Shown here piece after piece: positions 35,693 to 46,837 of a stretch of 64,000 nucleotides of DNA. The notes beneath the pieces are model-generated. The model did no database searches, was not told the origin of the DNA, and saw only the letters and a list, made by a program, of their open reading frames with translations. How positions within the stretch are numbered: position 1 is the first letter of the stretch; the number at the start of each line of letters is the position of its first letter. A program made the position numbers and the translations under genes. The stretch comes from Zea mays (taxonomy: Eukaryota; Streptophyta; Magnoliopsida; Poales; Poaceae), in contig NC_050097.1 of the NCBI RefSeq assembly GCF_902167145.1, forward strand, positions 140,207,982 to 140,271,981. Reading direction: 5' to 3'.

Positions 35693-37098
35693 TTAGACGT
35701 TCGAAGTGTTGGTGCAGACCTCGCCTTGACTATCGGCCAGTTCGTTTGTTTCGGGCTTCAGAACTTTGGCGATGACAAGCGGCCCTTCCTAGGGGTGCGT
35801 GTAGCCCCCGGGTGTCTCCAACAAGGGCTCGGGGTGCGGTGGTGGAGCTCCTTCCCATCTCCTAGTAAGACGAACGACTTGGCGCGCCGCGCCAACCGCC
35901 GAGTTTTGGCTCGGTCGAGGTGTAGCTCTCCTCGGTGGAGATATTGCAGGTACGGGGTCTGCCAGCTTCAATTAGGCACGACCCCGCTTCGCTCCTCCTC
36001 GACGCGCAGTGCCTTGCCCTCGGGTGCCGAGGGTGCCTCGGGCCGAGCCGAGGGTGCCTCGGGCCGTGCCGAGGATGCCTCGGACTGAGCCGAGGGTACC
36101 TCGGGCTGGGCCGAGGGTGCCTCGGGCTCGGGTGCGTCGTCAATTTTGACGGAGGGTTGATGCAGGTCTCGGGAGCAGGCTTCCGGGGGAAACGTTATTC
36201 GCCCCGAGGCGGTATAGAGGCAGGCCCCTTTCGCCGAGGTGCGGGATGAAAAGGCTCAGGGCCGCAAGACATCCCATGACCCTCTGTACGCCTTTCAAGT
36301 CCTTGATGGCCCCATGCTGGTGACGGCTGCGATCTTCTCTGGGTTGGCTTCGATGCTCCGCTCGGAGACGATGAACCCCAAGAGTATGCCTCGGGGTACC
36401 CCGAAGACACACTTTCCGGGATTGAGCTTCACGCCTTTCGCCTTGAGACATCGGAATGTCACTTCAAGGTCGGAAAGGAGGTCGGAGGCCTTCCTCGTCT
36501 TGACTACGATGTCATCGACGTAGGCCTCGACCGTCCGGCCAATGTGTTGGCCGAACACATGGTTCATGCACCGCTGGTACGTCGCGCCCGCATTCCTCAA
36601 GCCGAACGGCATGGTGACATAACAGTACATGCCGAAGGGTGTGATGAAAGAAGTCACGAGCTGGTCGGACTCTTTCATCCTGATTTGGTGGTACCCTGAG
36701 TAGGCATCGAGGAAAGATAGGGTTTCGCACCCAGCAGTGGAATCCACGATTTGATCGATGCGAGGCAGAGGGTAGGGAACCTTCGGACATGCTTTGTTTA
36801 GACCAGTGTAGTCTACACACATCCGCCATTTCCCTCCTTTCTTTCTCACAAACACAGGGTTGGCAAGCCATTCGGGATGGGATACCTCTTTGATGAACCC
36901 TGCCTCCATTAGCTTGTGGATCTCCTCGCCTATGACTCTGCGCTTTTCTTCGTCGAATCGGCGCAGAGGCTGCTTGACGGGTCGGGCTCCGGCTTGGATG
37001 TCCAGCGAGTGCTCGGCGACATCCCTCGGTATGCCGGGCATGTCCGAGGGACTCCACGCGAAGATGTCGGCGTTCGCGCAGAGAAAGTCGACGAGCAC
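35693..37098 (-). pseudogene. Huck-like pol remnant: RT plus scraps of linker and C-terminus
   Basis: RT is well preserved from 37098 (motifs WLANPVFVRK, WRMCVDYTGLN, SFLDAYSGYHQI, AYVDDIVVKT at about 36510-36540, LNPGKCVFGV) to the thumb near 36200. It then jumps to an acidic repeat linker (about 36020-36130). After that comes the segment that in Tat pol precedes the integrase zinc finger (SW-TPYLQYLHRGEL, ARRAKSFVLLGD, about 35830-35960). It ends in the normal pol C-terminus (GPLVIAKVLKP, about 35745-35800). The first RNase H, most of the second RNase H and all integrase are missing, so at least two internal deletions occurred. Confidence 0.8.
36020..36130 (-). repeat. 21-bp repeats in the Huck-like pol linker
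   Basis: Five diverged copies of GCCGAGGGTGCCTCGGGC-type units, encoding (PEAPSA)n on the minus strand in frame with the flanking pol remnant. Confidence 0.75.
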
Positions 37099-37104
37099 TA
37101 CTTC

Positions 37105-40100
37105 CTATTTGGGGTCGAGCTCGGAGCCGATCCGGACTTGCTTGGAGGTGTCGCTGCTGGGGTCGAGGGGGATGGACTTAACCGTCTCCGCTGGCTCGAA
37201 GTTGCCGGCATGACGCTTCACGTCTGGCACCTCCTTAGAGAGGCTCTCCAGGTCGGCGATGAGGGCCTCGGACTCGGCGAGGGCCTCGACGTACTCCACG
37301 CACTCCACGTCGCATTCGAACGCGTGTTTGTACGTGGGGCCGACGGTGATGACCCCATTGGGGCCCGACATCTTGAGCTTCAGGTAGGTGTAGTTGGGGA
37401 CGGCCATGAACTTCACGTAGCATGGCCTTCCCAGTACCGCGTGGTAGGTTCCTCGGAACCTGACCACCTCGAACGTCAGGGTCTCCCTTCGGAAGTTGGA
37501 GGGTGTTCCGAAGCAGACGGGAAGGTCGAGTTGTCCGAGGGGCTGAACGCGCTTTCCGGGAATGATCCCATGGAAAGGCGCAGCGCCTACCCGGACTGAG
37601 GACAGATCGACACGCAGGAGCCCGAGGGTCTCGGCGTAGATGATGTTGAGGTTGCTGCCTCCGTCCATGAGGACCTTGGTGAGCCTGACGTCGCCGATGA
37701 CGGGGTCGACGACGAGCGGGTATTTCCCCAGGCTCGGCACGTGGTCGGGGTGGTCGGCTCGGTCGAAGGTGATGGGCTCGTCGGACCAGTCTAGGTAGAC
37801 TGGCGCCGCCACCTTCACCGAACAGACCTCCCGACGCTCCTGCTTGCGGTGCCGAGCCGAGGCGTTCGCCGCTTGCCCACCGTAGATCATAAAGCAGTCG
37901 CGGACCTCGGGGAACTCTCCTGCCTGTTGATCTTCCTTCTTGTCGCCGTCGTGGGCCCTGCCACCCTCCGTGGGTGGCCCGGCCCTGTGGAAGTGGCGCC
38001 GAAGCATGACGCACTCCTTAAGGGTGTGCATGATGGGTCCCTGGTGGTAGGGGCACGGCTCCTTGAGCATCTTGTCGAAGAGGTTGGCACCTCCAGGGGG
38101 TTTCTGAGGGTTCTTGTACTCGGCGGCGGCGACAAGGTTCGTGTCGGCGGCGTCATGTTTCGCTTGCGACTTCTTCTTGCCCTTCTTCTTGGCGCCGCGC
38201 TGAGTTGACGCCCCGGGGGCATCTTCCAGTGGGCGGCCCTGGGGCTGCTTGTCCTTCTGGAAGATAGCCTCGACCGCCTCCTGGCCAGAGGCGAACTTGG
38301 TGGCGATGTCCATCAGCTCACTCGCCCTGGTGGGGGTCTTGCGACCCAGCTTGCTCACCAGGTCGCGGCAGGTGGTGCCGGCGAGGAACGCGCCGATGAC
38401 ATCCGAGTCGGTGATGTTGGGCAGCTCGGTGCGCTGCTTCGTGAATCACCGGATGTAGTCCCGGAGAGACTCTCCCGGCTGCTACCGGCAGCTTCGGAGG
38501 TCCCAGGAGTTTCCAGGGCGCACGTACGTGCCCTGGAAATTGCCGGCGAAGGCCTGGACCAGGTCGTCCCAGTTGGAGATCTGCCCCGGAGGCAGGTGCT
38601 CCAACCAGGCGCGAGCGGTGTCGGAGAGGAACAGGGGGAGGTTGCGGATGATGAGGTTGTCATCGTCCATTCCACCCAGTTGGCAGGTCAGCCGGTAGTC
38701 CGCGAGCCATAGCTCCGGTCTCGTCTCCCCCGAGTACTTTGTGATAGTAGCTAGGGGTTGGAACCGGGTCGGGAACGACGCCCGTCGTATGGCCCGGCTG
38801 AAGGCCTGTGGACCGGGCGGTTCGGGCGAGGGACTCCGATCCTCCCCGCTGTCGTAGCGTCCTCCCCGCCTGGGGTGGTAGCCTCGGTGCACCCTCTCGT
38901 TGAGGTGGGCCCGACGGTCGCGGTGATGGTGCTCGTTGCCGAGGCGACCCGGGGCCGCAGGCGCTGTGTTGCGCGTGCGCCCGGTGTGGACCGAGGCTTC
39001 CCGCACAAATCGGGAAGTCGCAGCACGATGTTCCAAGGGGTACCCCTGCCTTCGGGAGGCGGAGCTCTCGGCCCGTCGGACCGCGGCGCCTTCCAGGAGA
39101 TTCTTGAGCTCTCCCTGGATTCGCCGCCCCTCGGTGGTTGATGTCTCTGGCATCGCACGAAGAAGCATTGCTGCTATGGCCAGGTTCTGGCTGACCCCAC
39201 TGGATGCGGGTGGCGGCCTGACCCTGACATCATCGGCGATGCGGTGCTGGAAGCCCTGGGGTAGATAACGTATTTCTCCGGCCGGAGGCTGGCCTGCCCA
39301 TTCCTGCCCGACGTCCCGGCGGATCGGCTCAAGTGCTCCTGCCCCCTCGTCGAACCTGGCCTGCACCCCGCGGATTTGCTCAAGCTGTGGGTCGTGACCC
39401 CCCGCCGAAACGGGGACCACAGCTAGCTCCCGTGGGATGTCAACACGAGGCACCGGCCTAGGGAGATCACTGTCCTCCGGCATGCCAAGATGGTTGCCTT
39501 CGGAGGGACCCCCTAGATCGACGTGGAAACATTCGTGGCTTGGGCCGCAGTCCTCGTCGCCGAGGCTGCGGCTACCGTCGGAACAGTCAGAAAGGCAGTA
39601 GTCGCACGCGGTCATAAAGTCCCGCATGGCACTGGGGTTGCCAAGTCCAGAGAAATCCCAGCAGAAGTCGGGCGCGTCGTCTTCCTCGGACCCAGAGGGC
39701 CCGTAGGTTGAGACGTCCGTCAGCCGGTCCCAGGGTGACCGCACACGATACCCCAGAGGGTTTGGACTCACCTCTACGAGAGCATCCGCCAAAGCGAGGT
39801 CGCTTGGCGGTTCGAGGCTGAATCTGAAAGGCGTGAGATGGGAATCGGTCGGTACCTCTTGGTCGACGGGCGGTGATGAAGTCACGTCGGGGACTGACCA
39901 CACCGTAGTCTCAGGTACGAGGGTGACGTCCAGCAAGCCTTTCGCGAGCGCGCTGGCGTCGTCCGTTTGCTCGGAATCGGCGTGTTGCGGGGAGACGGCG
40001 CTCGTCTTCGTCTCAAACGCGAGGTCGATGCCTGACGCGCCCCCCGTTGGGGCGCCAGCGCTGTCGACTCGCTCGACAGCCGACGAGGGGCTGCCTCCCA

Positions 40101-40266
40101 CTTGGCCTTGGTTGCCCCACCTCCTCCTCTGTCGGCGGGGGAGAGGACGGGGTGAGCTCGAACGTTGTTCTTCCACCACGCGGGGAAGACGTCGTCGACT
40201 CCGCCGCCGGCGGGCGGGCTGTCGGCCGCCATTGTCGCTGTCGCACGGCGGTGGAAGGAGCATCAT
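37105..40266 (-). pseudogene. Huck-like gag and protease with in-frame stops
   Basis: One frame runs from near 40266 (ATG-ATG) to a TAG near 37107. Stops at about 38482 and 38445 separate the gag capsid (retrotransposon gag motif TRPELWLADYRLTCQLGG, ARAWLEHLPPGQI, AFAGNFQGTY) from the nucleocapsid/protease part. The latter has a CPYHQGPIMHTLKEC knuckle and a protease-like VLMDGGSNLNIIYAETL, where DGGS replaces the usual D-S/T-G. The three stops (TAG at CAG/CGG-like codons, TGA at a CGA-like codon) fit C-to-T decay. The frame remains open upstream of 40266 to 40317 from a GTG; I prefer the ATG. Confidence 0.82.
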
Positions 40267-40400
40267 GTCGTAGCTGCCGTCGAGGGACACGAACTCAAGA
40301 CTCCCGAAATGGAGCACCGTCCCGGGTTGGAGAGGTTGTTGGAGACTGCCTATCTGGAGCTTGACGGGATGCTGTTCGTCAACACGCAGCAGCCCCCTAC

Positions 40401-40411
40401 CTGGCGCGCCA
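40401..40411 (-). promoter_or_regulatory. Primer binding site of the Huck-like element
   Basis: Minus strand TGGCGCGCCAG, two bases from the 5' LTR end at 40414. It fixes orientation; the tRNA species is not assigned. Confidence 0.7.
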
Positions 40412-40413
40412 AC

Positions 40414-41976
40414 TGTCGGCGTTTCGAGACCAGGGGGTCCCTGGGCCGACGAGTGAAATGTCGATGCGTGCCCCAGCGCAGATGGGTCGGCGCGAGGCCG
40501 AGCGCGAAGGGGGGAGAAAGGTGGCCGGAGACGGGCGTGAGAGAGGTGGAAATCCTGCGGCCTTCATGTTCGTCCCGCGCCCAGGTCGGGTGCGCTTACC
40601 GTAGGGGATTACAAGCGTCCACGCGGGAGAGGGAGCGAGCGGCCTCACGCGAGCGCCTGTCTCGTCCTCGTCCCCGCGCGACCAACCCTCTGTAAGAGGG
40701 CCCTGGTCCTTCCTTTTATAGACGTAAGGAGAGGATCCAGGTGTACAATGGGAGGTGTAGCAGAGTGCTATGTGTCTAGCGGAGGGGAGCTAGTGCCCTA
40801 AGTACACGCCGTCGTGGCAGCCGGAGAGGTTTTGGCACCCAGTTGGTGTGATGTCGTGGCTGTCGGAGGAGCGCTGGAGCCTGGCGGAAGGATAGCTATC
40901 GGGGAGGTTGAGTCCTTGCTGACGTCCTCTTGCTTCCGTAAGGGGGCCGAGAGCCGCCGCCGTCAGGGAGTGTGCGGGGCGCTATCATTGCCTATCTGGC
41001 GGAGTGAGCCAGATGGGACACCGGTCTTGTTCCCCGTAGCCTGAGTCAGCTCGGGGTAGGGTAATGATGGCGCCTCCTGTTGACGTGGCTGGCCCGCGCC
41101 CTAGGTTGGGTGATGTGGAGGCTCCTCCGAGGCCGAGGTCGAGTCTGTCTTCCGTGGCCGTGGTCGAGTCCGAGCCCCTGGGTCGGGTGAGGCGGAGACC
41201 GTCGGCTGAAGCCAGGGCTGAGTCCGAGCCCTGGGGTCGGGCGAAGCGGAGTTCGTCGTCTTCTAGGGCTGAGCCCAAGTCCGAGCCCTGTGTCGGGCGG
41301 AGCGGAGTTCGCCGTCTTCCGGGGCTTAGCCCGAGTCCGAGCCCTGGGTCGGGCGGAGCGGAGTTCGCCGTCTTCCGGGGCTTAGCCCGAGTCCGAGCCC
41401 TGGGTCGGGCGGAGCGGAGTTCGCCGTCTTCCGGGGCTTAGCCTGAGTCCGAGCCCTGGGTCGGGCGGAGCGGAGCTTCCTATGGCGCCTGCGGCCGGGC
41501 CTGACTGCCTGTCAGCCTCACTCTGTCAAGTGGCACCGCAGTCGGAGCGGTGCAGGCGGCGCTGTCTTTCTGTCAGGCCGGTCAGTGGAGCGGCGAAGTG
41601 ACGGCGGTCACTTCGGCTCTGTCGATTGAAGGGCGCACGTCAGGATAAAGGTGTCAGGCCACCTTTGCATTAAATGCTCATGCGATTTGGTCGGTCGGCG
41701 TGGCGATTTGGTCAGGGTTGCTTCTTGGCGAAGACATGGCCTCGGGCGAGCCGGAGATATGTTCGCCGCTAGAGGGGGGCCTCGGGCGAGGCGGAGATCC
41801 TTCGGGTTCGGCTGCCCTTGTCCGAGGCTAGGCTCGGGCGAGGCGTGATCGAGTCCCTCGAATGGACCGATCCCTCACTTAATCGCACCCATCAGGCCTT
41901 TGCAGCTTTATGCTGATGGGGGTTACCAGCTGAGAATTAGGAGCCTTGAGGGTACCCCTAATTATGGTCCCCGACA
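40414..41976 (-). repeat. 5' LTR of the Huck-like element (1563 bp)
   Basis: Matches 28764-30438 with about 40 substitutions and two fewer 56-bp units. A TATAAAA on the minus strand at 40714-40720 is the likely core promoter of the element. Confidence 0.9.
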
Positions 41977-42547
41977 AGAGCGCATCCAGTTTTTATTGAT
42001 GCCTGACTTTAGCAATCACTCCGTATTTTGATCTATCATTTTTATAAGTTTGACTTTATGGGACTTATTTTAGAAACTTGATCTCACAAACTTTCTCTTA
42101 TTTGATCTCTGTATGATGGAATTATGTCATTTTATAATCTCTGTTCATTCAGTCAATCGTTGTGAACTCTCTTCTAATCGCTCACTTCATTGACCGTGTT
42201 GTACCAAGACATATTTGCATGGAGTAAACAATAACATCAGTTAGCCAAATCAAAAATATATTATACAGAGAGCGGAGACAATCAATAAAAAATCTTGAAT
42301 TTTTTATGGATAGTTTACGTGGGTATTATTGTAAGCCATCGCAACGCACGGGCAACCGACTAGTACACTTTAAATGTTTGATAACTACTTGTCGTCTTCA
42401 GCTTTTTTAGGATCACTTGTCATCCTTACTTACAAAACGGAAATGCTTTACGTACAAGCCATTGAATTACGATCAACATTAATCTACGGCTGTTGGTGTC
42501 GCTTATTTTAAATTAATGAATTATGAATAATTAAACAATCTTAGTCC

Positions 42548-42554
42548 TATAAAA
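42548..42554 (+). promoter_or_regulatory. TATA box of the INTS3-like gene
   Basis: TATAAAA in GTCCTATAAAAGTCTACTG, 222 bp upstream of the ATG and only 185 bp downstream of the Helitron end. The implied 5' UTR is about 190 nt. Confidence 0.6.
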
Positions 42555-42769
42555 GTCTACTGCTACAGTTATATGTGTAGCAAGCAGCAGCGCTCTTTAC
42601 AAAACTACAATTCTTTTTGGACGTGTATCTTCTGTGATAAAAGCCCGTTCAGGAATTAACACCCAGTTGTTTTAGCGTGGCGTTATGGGCTGGCCCGCGA
42701 AGAAATTTGGTCCATCGATATGCACGAGGCCTATCTGATCCTCCTACCAGGCAATCTTTTTCCTCCCCA

Positions 42770-44245
42770 ATGCCGCCGCCGTTTCCGCCGTCTACCCTTC
42801 CGCCGCGTCTCCTCGCCGGCGGCGACCACCACCCGCCCCCGACCTCCGCCTCCTCCCCGGAACACCCCTTCCTCTCCGCGCATCTCGTCCTCCCCTCCCC
42901 GTCTCCGTCCCCCGCCGATTTCTCCTCGCCGCACCTACCCCTCGCTCTCGCCTTCGCCTTCCTCACCGAGCCTTCCCCGCTCCCGCGGCGTCTCCTTGTC
43001 GTCCTCCACGCCGCCGGCGCACGCTTCCCCGCCTTCTACCATGCCTTCGCGTCCGCTCTCCACTCCCTTCCCTTCCCTCTCCTCCTCCCCCACCCGCGCA
43101 CCCGCCTCCTCCTCGCCGCCTCGGAGCTCGCCCGCGCGACGGCGCCGGGGTTCGCGCCCCTCCTCGCCTCCCTCCTCCGCCGCGTGCCGTTCCCCGGGGA
43201 CGCCTGCTTGCTCGATGTCTTGCACGAGCACGCCTCGTTTATTGCCGACGAAGAGCCCCAGCTCCTCGCCACCGCCGTGTACGCCTTCCTCCGACTCCTT
43301 TCCAGAAACCGCTTCGTTTCGGCCTCAGGTAGCGTCGAGTTGAAGGATTGCGAGGAGTGCAAGGGTGCCAAAAACCTGCAAGAATGCAGGGCAAAGCTGG
43401 TGTCTTTCTGCATCTCCATGCTGCAGGATCACTTCCAAGTGTGCGCACTGCTCGGAAGGGACCTTGTAAGGTCGCTCCACGAGCTGGCGCTGGTGCCGGA
43501 GTTCCAGGTGTTGTGGCGAGACTTGATACTTGACCATGCTGCCAATGTCTGTCGGATCGGCACACCCCGTTGGTGCACTGTCGTTTCCATCACGTCAGAG
43601 ATGGAGACGCAGCTCTTGTTCATGATGAACAATGTGAAGTGGGGGGATCAGAAGAGGTACCAGCTGTGGTTCGCAAGGAAGCACCTGATGGTGCCTGGAG
43701 GGGAGGAGAGGATCCCCGACATTGTAAGGTTCATATGCTGCGGGCACCACCCGACCAACGAGGTCATGAAATCTGGTGTCATTGCTCGCTGGGCGGTTGT
43801 AGGTTGGCTGCTGACGAGTTGCAGCAAGGGTTATGTTGTGGCGAATGTGAAGCTGGCGCTGTTCTATGACTGGTTGTTCTTCGAGGACGGGATGGGTAGT
43901 GTCATGAATATTGAACCTGCTATGCTCCTGATGGTGAATTCAGTGTCTCAGTACGCTGATATCACGAACATGCTGCTTGAGTTCTTGTTTCTTCTGATTG
44001 ACAACTATGATGTGCAGAGGAAGGAGGCGATTGCACGCTGTGTGAGGAGTGCGTTTGGGGTGCTGGTGAAGAAAGGAGTGGTTCCGTCATTGGAGCCATT
44101 GACAGGTTGTGACAAGTTATCACCACTGCTGAGGCAAAAGCTTCTGGCATTTTTATCTGATACTTGTGAGGCAGCTGAAGAAGCTTGTGGGAAGACAATC
44201 AATGAGGTTTCTAAAGGAACAGAGTTGAACAAGAGAATTTGCTGA
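42770..44245 (+). CDS. INTS3: Integrator complex subunit 3 homologue (491 aa)
   Basis: The only convincing intact host gene here. Integrator is a nuclear, RNA polymerase II-associated complex that processes snRNA 3' ends and attenuates transcription; INTS3 is a helical scaffold subunit. The core matches my memory of INTS3: IPDIVRFICCGHHPTNEV (about residue 316), then RWAVVGWLL, ANVKLALFYDWLFF (about 360) and MNIEPAMLLMVNSV. The first 120 residues are Pro/Leu/Ser-rich and GC-rich, common in grass genes. The ATG at 42770 is used; the frame upstream begins with GTG at 42677, not ATG. It is one exon. Animal INTS3 is about twice as long; I recall the Arabidopsis homologue at about 500 aa, so this is probably full length. 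Confidence 0.88.
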   Translation: MPPPFPPSTLPPRLLAGGDHHPPPTSASSPEHPFLSAHLVLPSPSPSPADFSSPHLPLALAFAFLTEPSPLPRRLLVVLHAAGARFPAFYHAFASALHSLPFPLLLPHPRTRLLLAASELARATAPGFAPLLASLLRRVPFPGDACLLDVLHEHASFIADEEPQLLATAVYAFLRLLSRNRFVSASGSVELKDCEECKGAKNLQECRAKLVSFCISMLQDHFQVCALLGRDLVRSLHELALVPEFQVLWRDLILDHAANVCRIGTPRWCTVVSITSEMETQLLFMMNNVKWGDQKRYQLWFARKHLMVPGGEERIPDIVRFICCGHHPTNEVMKSGVIARWAVVGWLLTSCSKGYVVANVKLALFYDWLFFEDGMGSVMNIEPAMLLMVNSVSQYADITNMLLEFLFLLIDNYDVQRKEAIARCVRSAFGVLVKKGVVPSLEPLTGCDKLSPLLRQKLLAFLSDTCEAAEEACGKTINEVSKGTELNKRIC

Positions 44246-44586
44246 AGCATGCACACAATTTATGGTTGTCACAACCATCTCTACGAGGAATGAATTTAGC
44301 ACCTATTCGTCGGGTTTTCCTTGTTTTGGAAACTTTCGTAGACCTGTAAAGAGGAAACAGAAGGTGCTTTGGGTATTATATAAGGACAAGGGAGAGGTGA
44401 AGAAAATTTTGGAAGCGGCAAGCATAAGGAATGTGAAATATGTGTTAATCATTGACTTGCCCTGTTACCTGCATGCCAGTTTCTGGTTCATATTTAGAGA
44501 CAATGAGAAGAGAGAGAGGAAGGATGACCGAAGTTGACATAGAGTTAGACATGGAAGGAGGAGATATACCCAAAGATTTAGTCTTG

Positions 44587-44592
44587 AATAAA
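44587..44592 (+). terminator. Polyadenylation signal of the INTS3-like gene
   Basis: AATAAA 342 bp downstream of the stop codon and about 110 bp before the Helitron boundary at 44700. The 3' UTR appears to end just short of the Helitron. Confidence 0.6.
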
Positions 44593-44702
44593 AGTGCATG
44601 AAAAGCAGCTATCTATGTGACCGAACCTTGACTTGTGGGTTCTATCGGGTTTCTACCTTAATTTACTTGGGATAACAGTCTTTGTTGTTATCACTGTTAC
44701 TA

Positions 44703-45437
44703 GGTGAGTGCCCGTGCGTTGCGACGGTAGTAAAAAAATTTGTATAAAACATAAAAACGAAACGACAAACATCACTATGATATGTAAAATCTGTGTGGTA
44801 AACATTATCAATATCACACAAATTATTCCTAAAGAGTCAATTTAGAGTTTTGTAATGACAGACAAATGTGTCGATAACCATACACTAGTCTAATCCTTTT
44901 TAGCGATATTGATAAGTCGTTGTTGTATGTTTGCAGGGATGATATATCGGCACGAATTGTCCTCATAACTTAACAGATCAATCACAAAGTTCCTTGGAAG
45001 AATCTTTGCATCCTACACATAAAAAGATAAGAGAACAAAACATCAAATTTATATTATGTAACCAGAATGTATGTTTCAACATGAAGCGAACGTACTACAC
45101 CCACCCTAATAAATTTCATTCGTCTGTCATTCCCCCACATGGTCATAGCTTGTAGCACGAGGTAGCTGGTGTTAAGCCAATAGAATAATGTTTGACACGT
45201 AGCTCACATCATGCGACAAAACCAGTCGCCATCAGCCACACATACCACAAGGCTCTGGGAGACCGGAACATATGTTGCCCAAAAAGATCGCTCGCTCACT
45301 GGGAGCAGAAAACGCATAAACAGAACACGATGCAAAAAACACTGGTCACAACGTGGCAACACACTTGGCTGGATCCATGCCAAACCTGCAGGCAGCATAG
45401 CGCATCCACCACGTCGATGCAGGTCACCGCAGTCGGT
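44703..45437 (-). other. Helitron 3' terminal region without gene
   Basis: AT-rich Helitron 3' sequence (44703-45190), then a segment to 45437 probably derived from the 3' UTR of the captured filament-like gene. No further exon recognised. Confidence 0.5.
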
Positions 45438-46252
45438 CTAGGAGCCGCCTTCGGCTCTCTTCCTGAACACGATCCTGCCCAACAAGTTCGTGTCGCGCTT
45501 CCTCCTCCTCTTCGTCGGGTCAGCAGAACCACCATCGTCCGGCCGTGGCTCGGCGGCGAACACAGGATGGACGACGACAATCTGCAATGAGTCCTTGTCG
45601 CCGGCGCCGTTCTCCTCCTGCCGTGCTGCGCTCCTCGTCGTCGACGTAGCAGTAGCACGGACCTTGCCTTCGTCTTCCTTGGACAACACCTGTGGCGTGG
45701 GCGTGGTGGGAGTGGGACTGGGAGACGTGGAGGCCTCGATGAGGATGCTCACGAGTGACTGCGGCTTGTAGTCAGACTTCGCCGAGCTCGTCCTGGGAAT
45801 GCAAATGGAGGGGGTGTCTGGAGGACCTAAAGATGTTGGCATCTTTAGAGCCTGCAGCTGCTTGCTCAGGATCGTGATCGTCTGCTGGCACTCGGCGAGC
45901 TTGTCAGCCGCTGCGAGGATCTCTGAGCTCTGCAGTGAATGATGCTGATATTGTGAGTTCAGTTCCTAATGGTGTACTGATAACTGTAGACAGACATCGT
46001 AACTTAACTTACTGTTGCTAAATGACTTTCCTCTTGCGCTGCCCGACGTTCCACACTTGCCTCAGAAGCAGGGCTGTATGATCAAGAACATACATAAAAA
46101 AATTTGTTGGCAACATTTTTTAAAAAAGTGACGAGTACATGTAGCAGCATATAAATCTACCTTTGCATCTCACAGTATGCTGCCGATTTTCTCCCTGAAA
46201 GGATACTAATACCATCCTGGTGTTGTAGGGCATGTATGAGTTCTATATTAGG
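45438..46252 (-). pseudogene. Captured filament-like plant protein gene, 3' exons
   Basis: Three exons with GT-AG introns in compatible phase: 46161-46252 (continuing across the Tat insertion), 46013-46073 and 45438-45929. The last opens SSEILAAADKLAECQQTITI and continues with a KQLQAL motif, a hallmark of the FPP family (DUF869) of long coiled-coil proteins. It ends in a basic RKRDTNLLGRIVFRKR segment and a stop. Apart from the retrotransposon insertion the frame is open throughout. FPP proteins normally exceed 600 aa, so this is a truncated capture. Confidence 0.75.
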
Positions 46253-46836
46253 TGTTGGGTCCATGCTTCGTCGCCGAAGGTCTTATAGGGAGAAGCTATC
46301 CCCGGATGAAGCTGTTTGTATAAGATAGCCGAAGGTCCCTCTTCGTAAAGCTTCGGCATTGCAAACCGACTTAAAGATAGAATGACCTTTTAGTCCATAA
46401 ATGTCTGAGTCAATGTTGTAAGTTTTTATAAGGGGCATACTTGTAATTCCTCACAGGCTGTGACCTGTGCCTATAAATAGTGAACAGTATTCCGTTACTG
46501 TTCACGCATTCTGATTTTTGCAATCGCATCTCTCGGAATACAACCTTTGTCAAGGCATAGGTATTATTGTATTTAATGATTCAATGTATTAAGTGAATAT
46601 GATATAATGTATCTGTGAAACATTTATCTGTTTTATACCTTTTATTTTGTATTATCTTACAATGTTTCTTGAAAGTTCATTACGAAGGTTCAACTTCGTA
46701 ATAAGACTTTTATCAACCTTCGTCCTAGACCCATTATCCTCAAAGGAATAATGCTTCACGGACGAAGGACAATATCATTTAACATTTTATGTTGCCTTGT
46801 TCTTAATTCATAGCATTTGAGAACAAGTCCCCAACA
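46253..46836 (+). repeat. 5' LTR of the young Tat element (584 bp)
   Basis: TGTTGGGTCC to CCCAACA. TATAAATA at 46472-46479 (GTGCCTATAAATAGTG) is the probable core promoter. Confidence 0.95.
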
Positions 46837-46837
46837 T

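Larger units (their letters stand above)
28764..41976 (-). mobile_element. Huck-like Tat-lineage Ty3/gypsy element, decayed, 13.2 kb
   Basis: Target duplication AGAGC at 28759-28763 and 41977-41981. LTRs are 28764-30438 and 40414-41976; the LTR in element orientation starts TGTCGGGGACC, as I remember for Huck. Gag-protease-RT lie on the minus strand (35693-40266), with RNase H and integrase largely deleted. A plus-strand intron-containing gene (31871-35220) lies between pol and the 3' LTR. By eye the LTRs differ at about 40 positions over 1.5 kb, mainly C/T and G/A, plus two tandem-unit copies. At 1.3e-8 per site per year that suggests about 1 million years. Confidence 0.88.
27873..42363 (+). 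mobile_element. Helitron interrupted by a Huck-like element
   Basis: The 5' end TCTATACTATACTTAAAGCACC follows an A (27872). The 3' end ...GCAACGCACGGGCAACCGACTAG precedes a T (42364). This is the A^T insertion pattern with TC start and CTAG end. Removing the Huck-like insertion leaves only about 1.27 kb (27873-28763 plus 41982-42363), with no Rep/helicase, so it is non-autonomous. A clear 3' hairpin is not obvious by eye, so the ends should be checked against grass Helitron families. Confidence 0.68.

Noticed and set aside
42677..42769. N-terminal extension of the INTS3-like gene by 31 codons
   Set aside because: The upstream frame starts with GTG, not ATG; the first in-frame ATG in a reasonable context is at 42770.
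44262..44537. 91-codon ORF just downstream of the INTS3-like stop
   Set aside because: It lies in the presumed 3' UTR before the polyA signal, has no recognisable domain and no codon bias.
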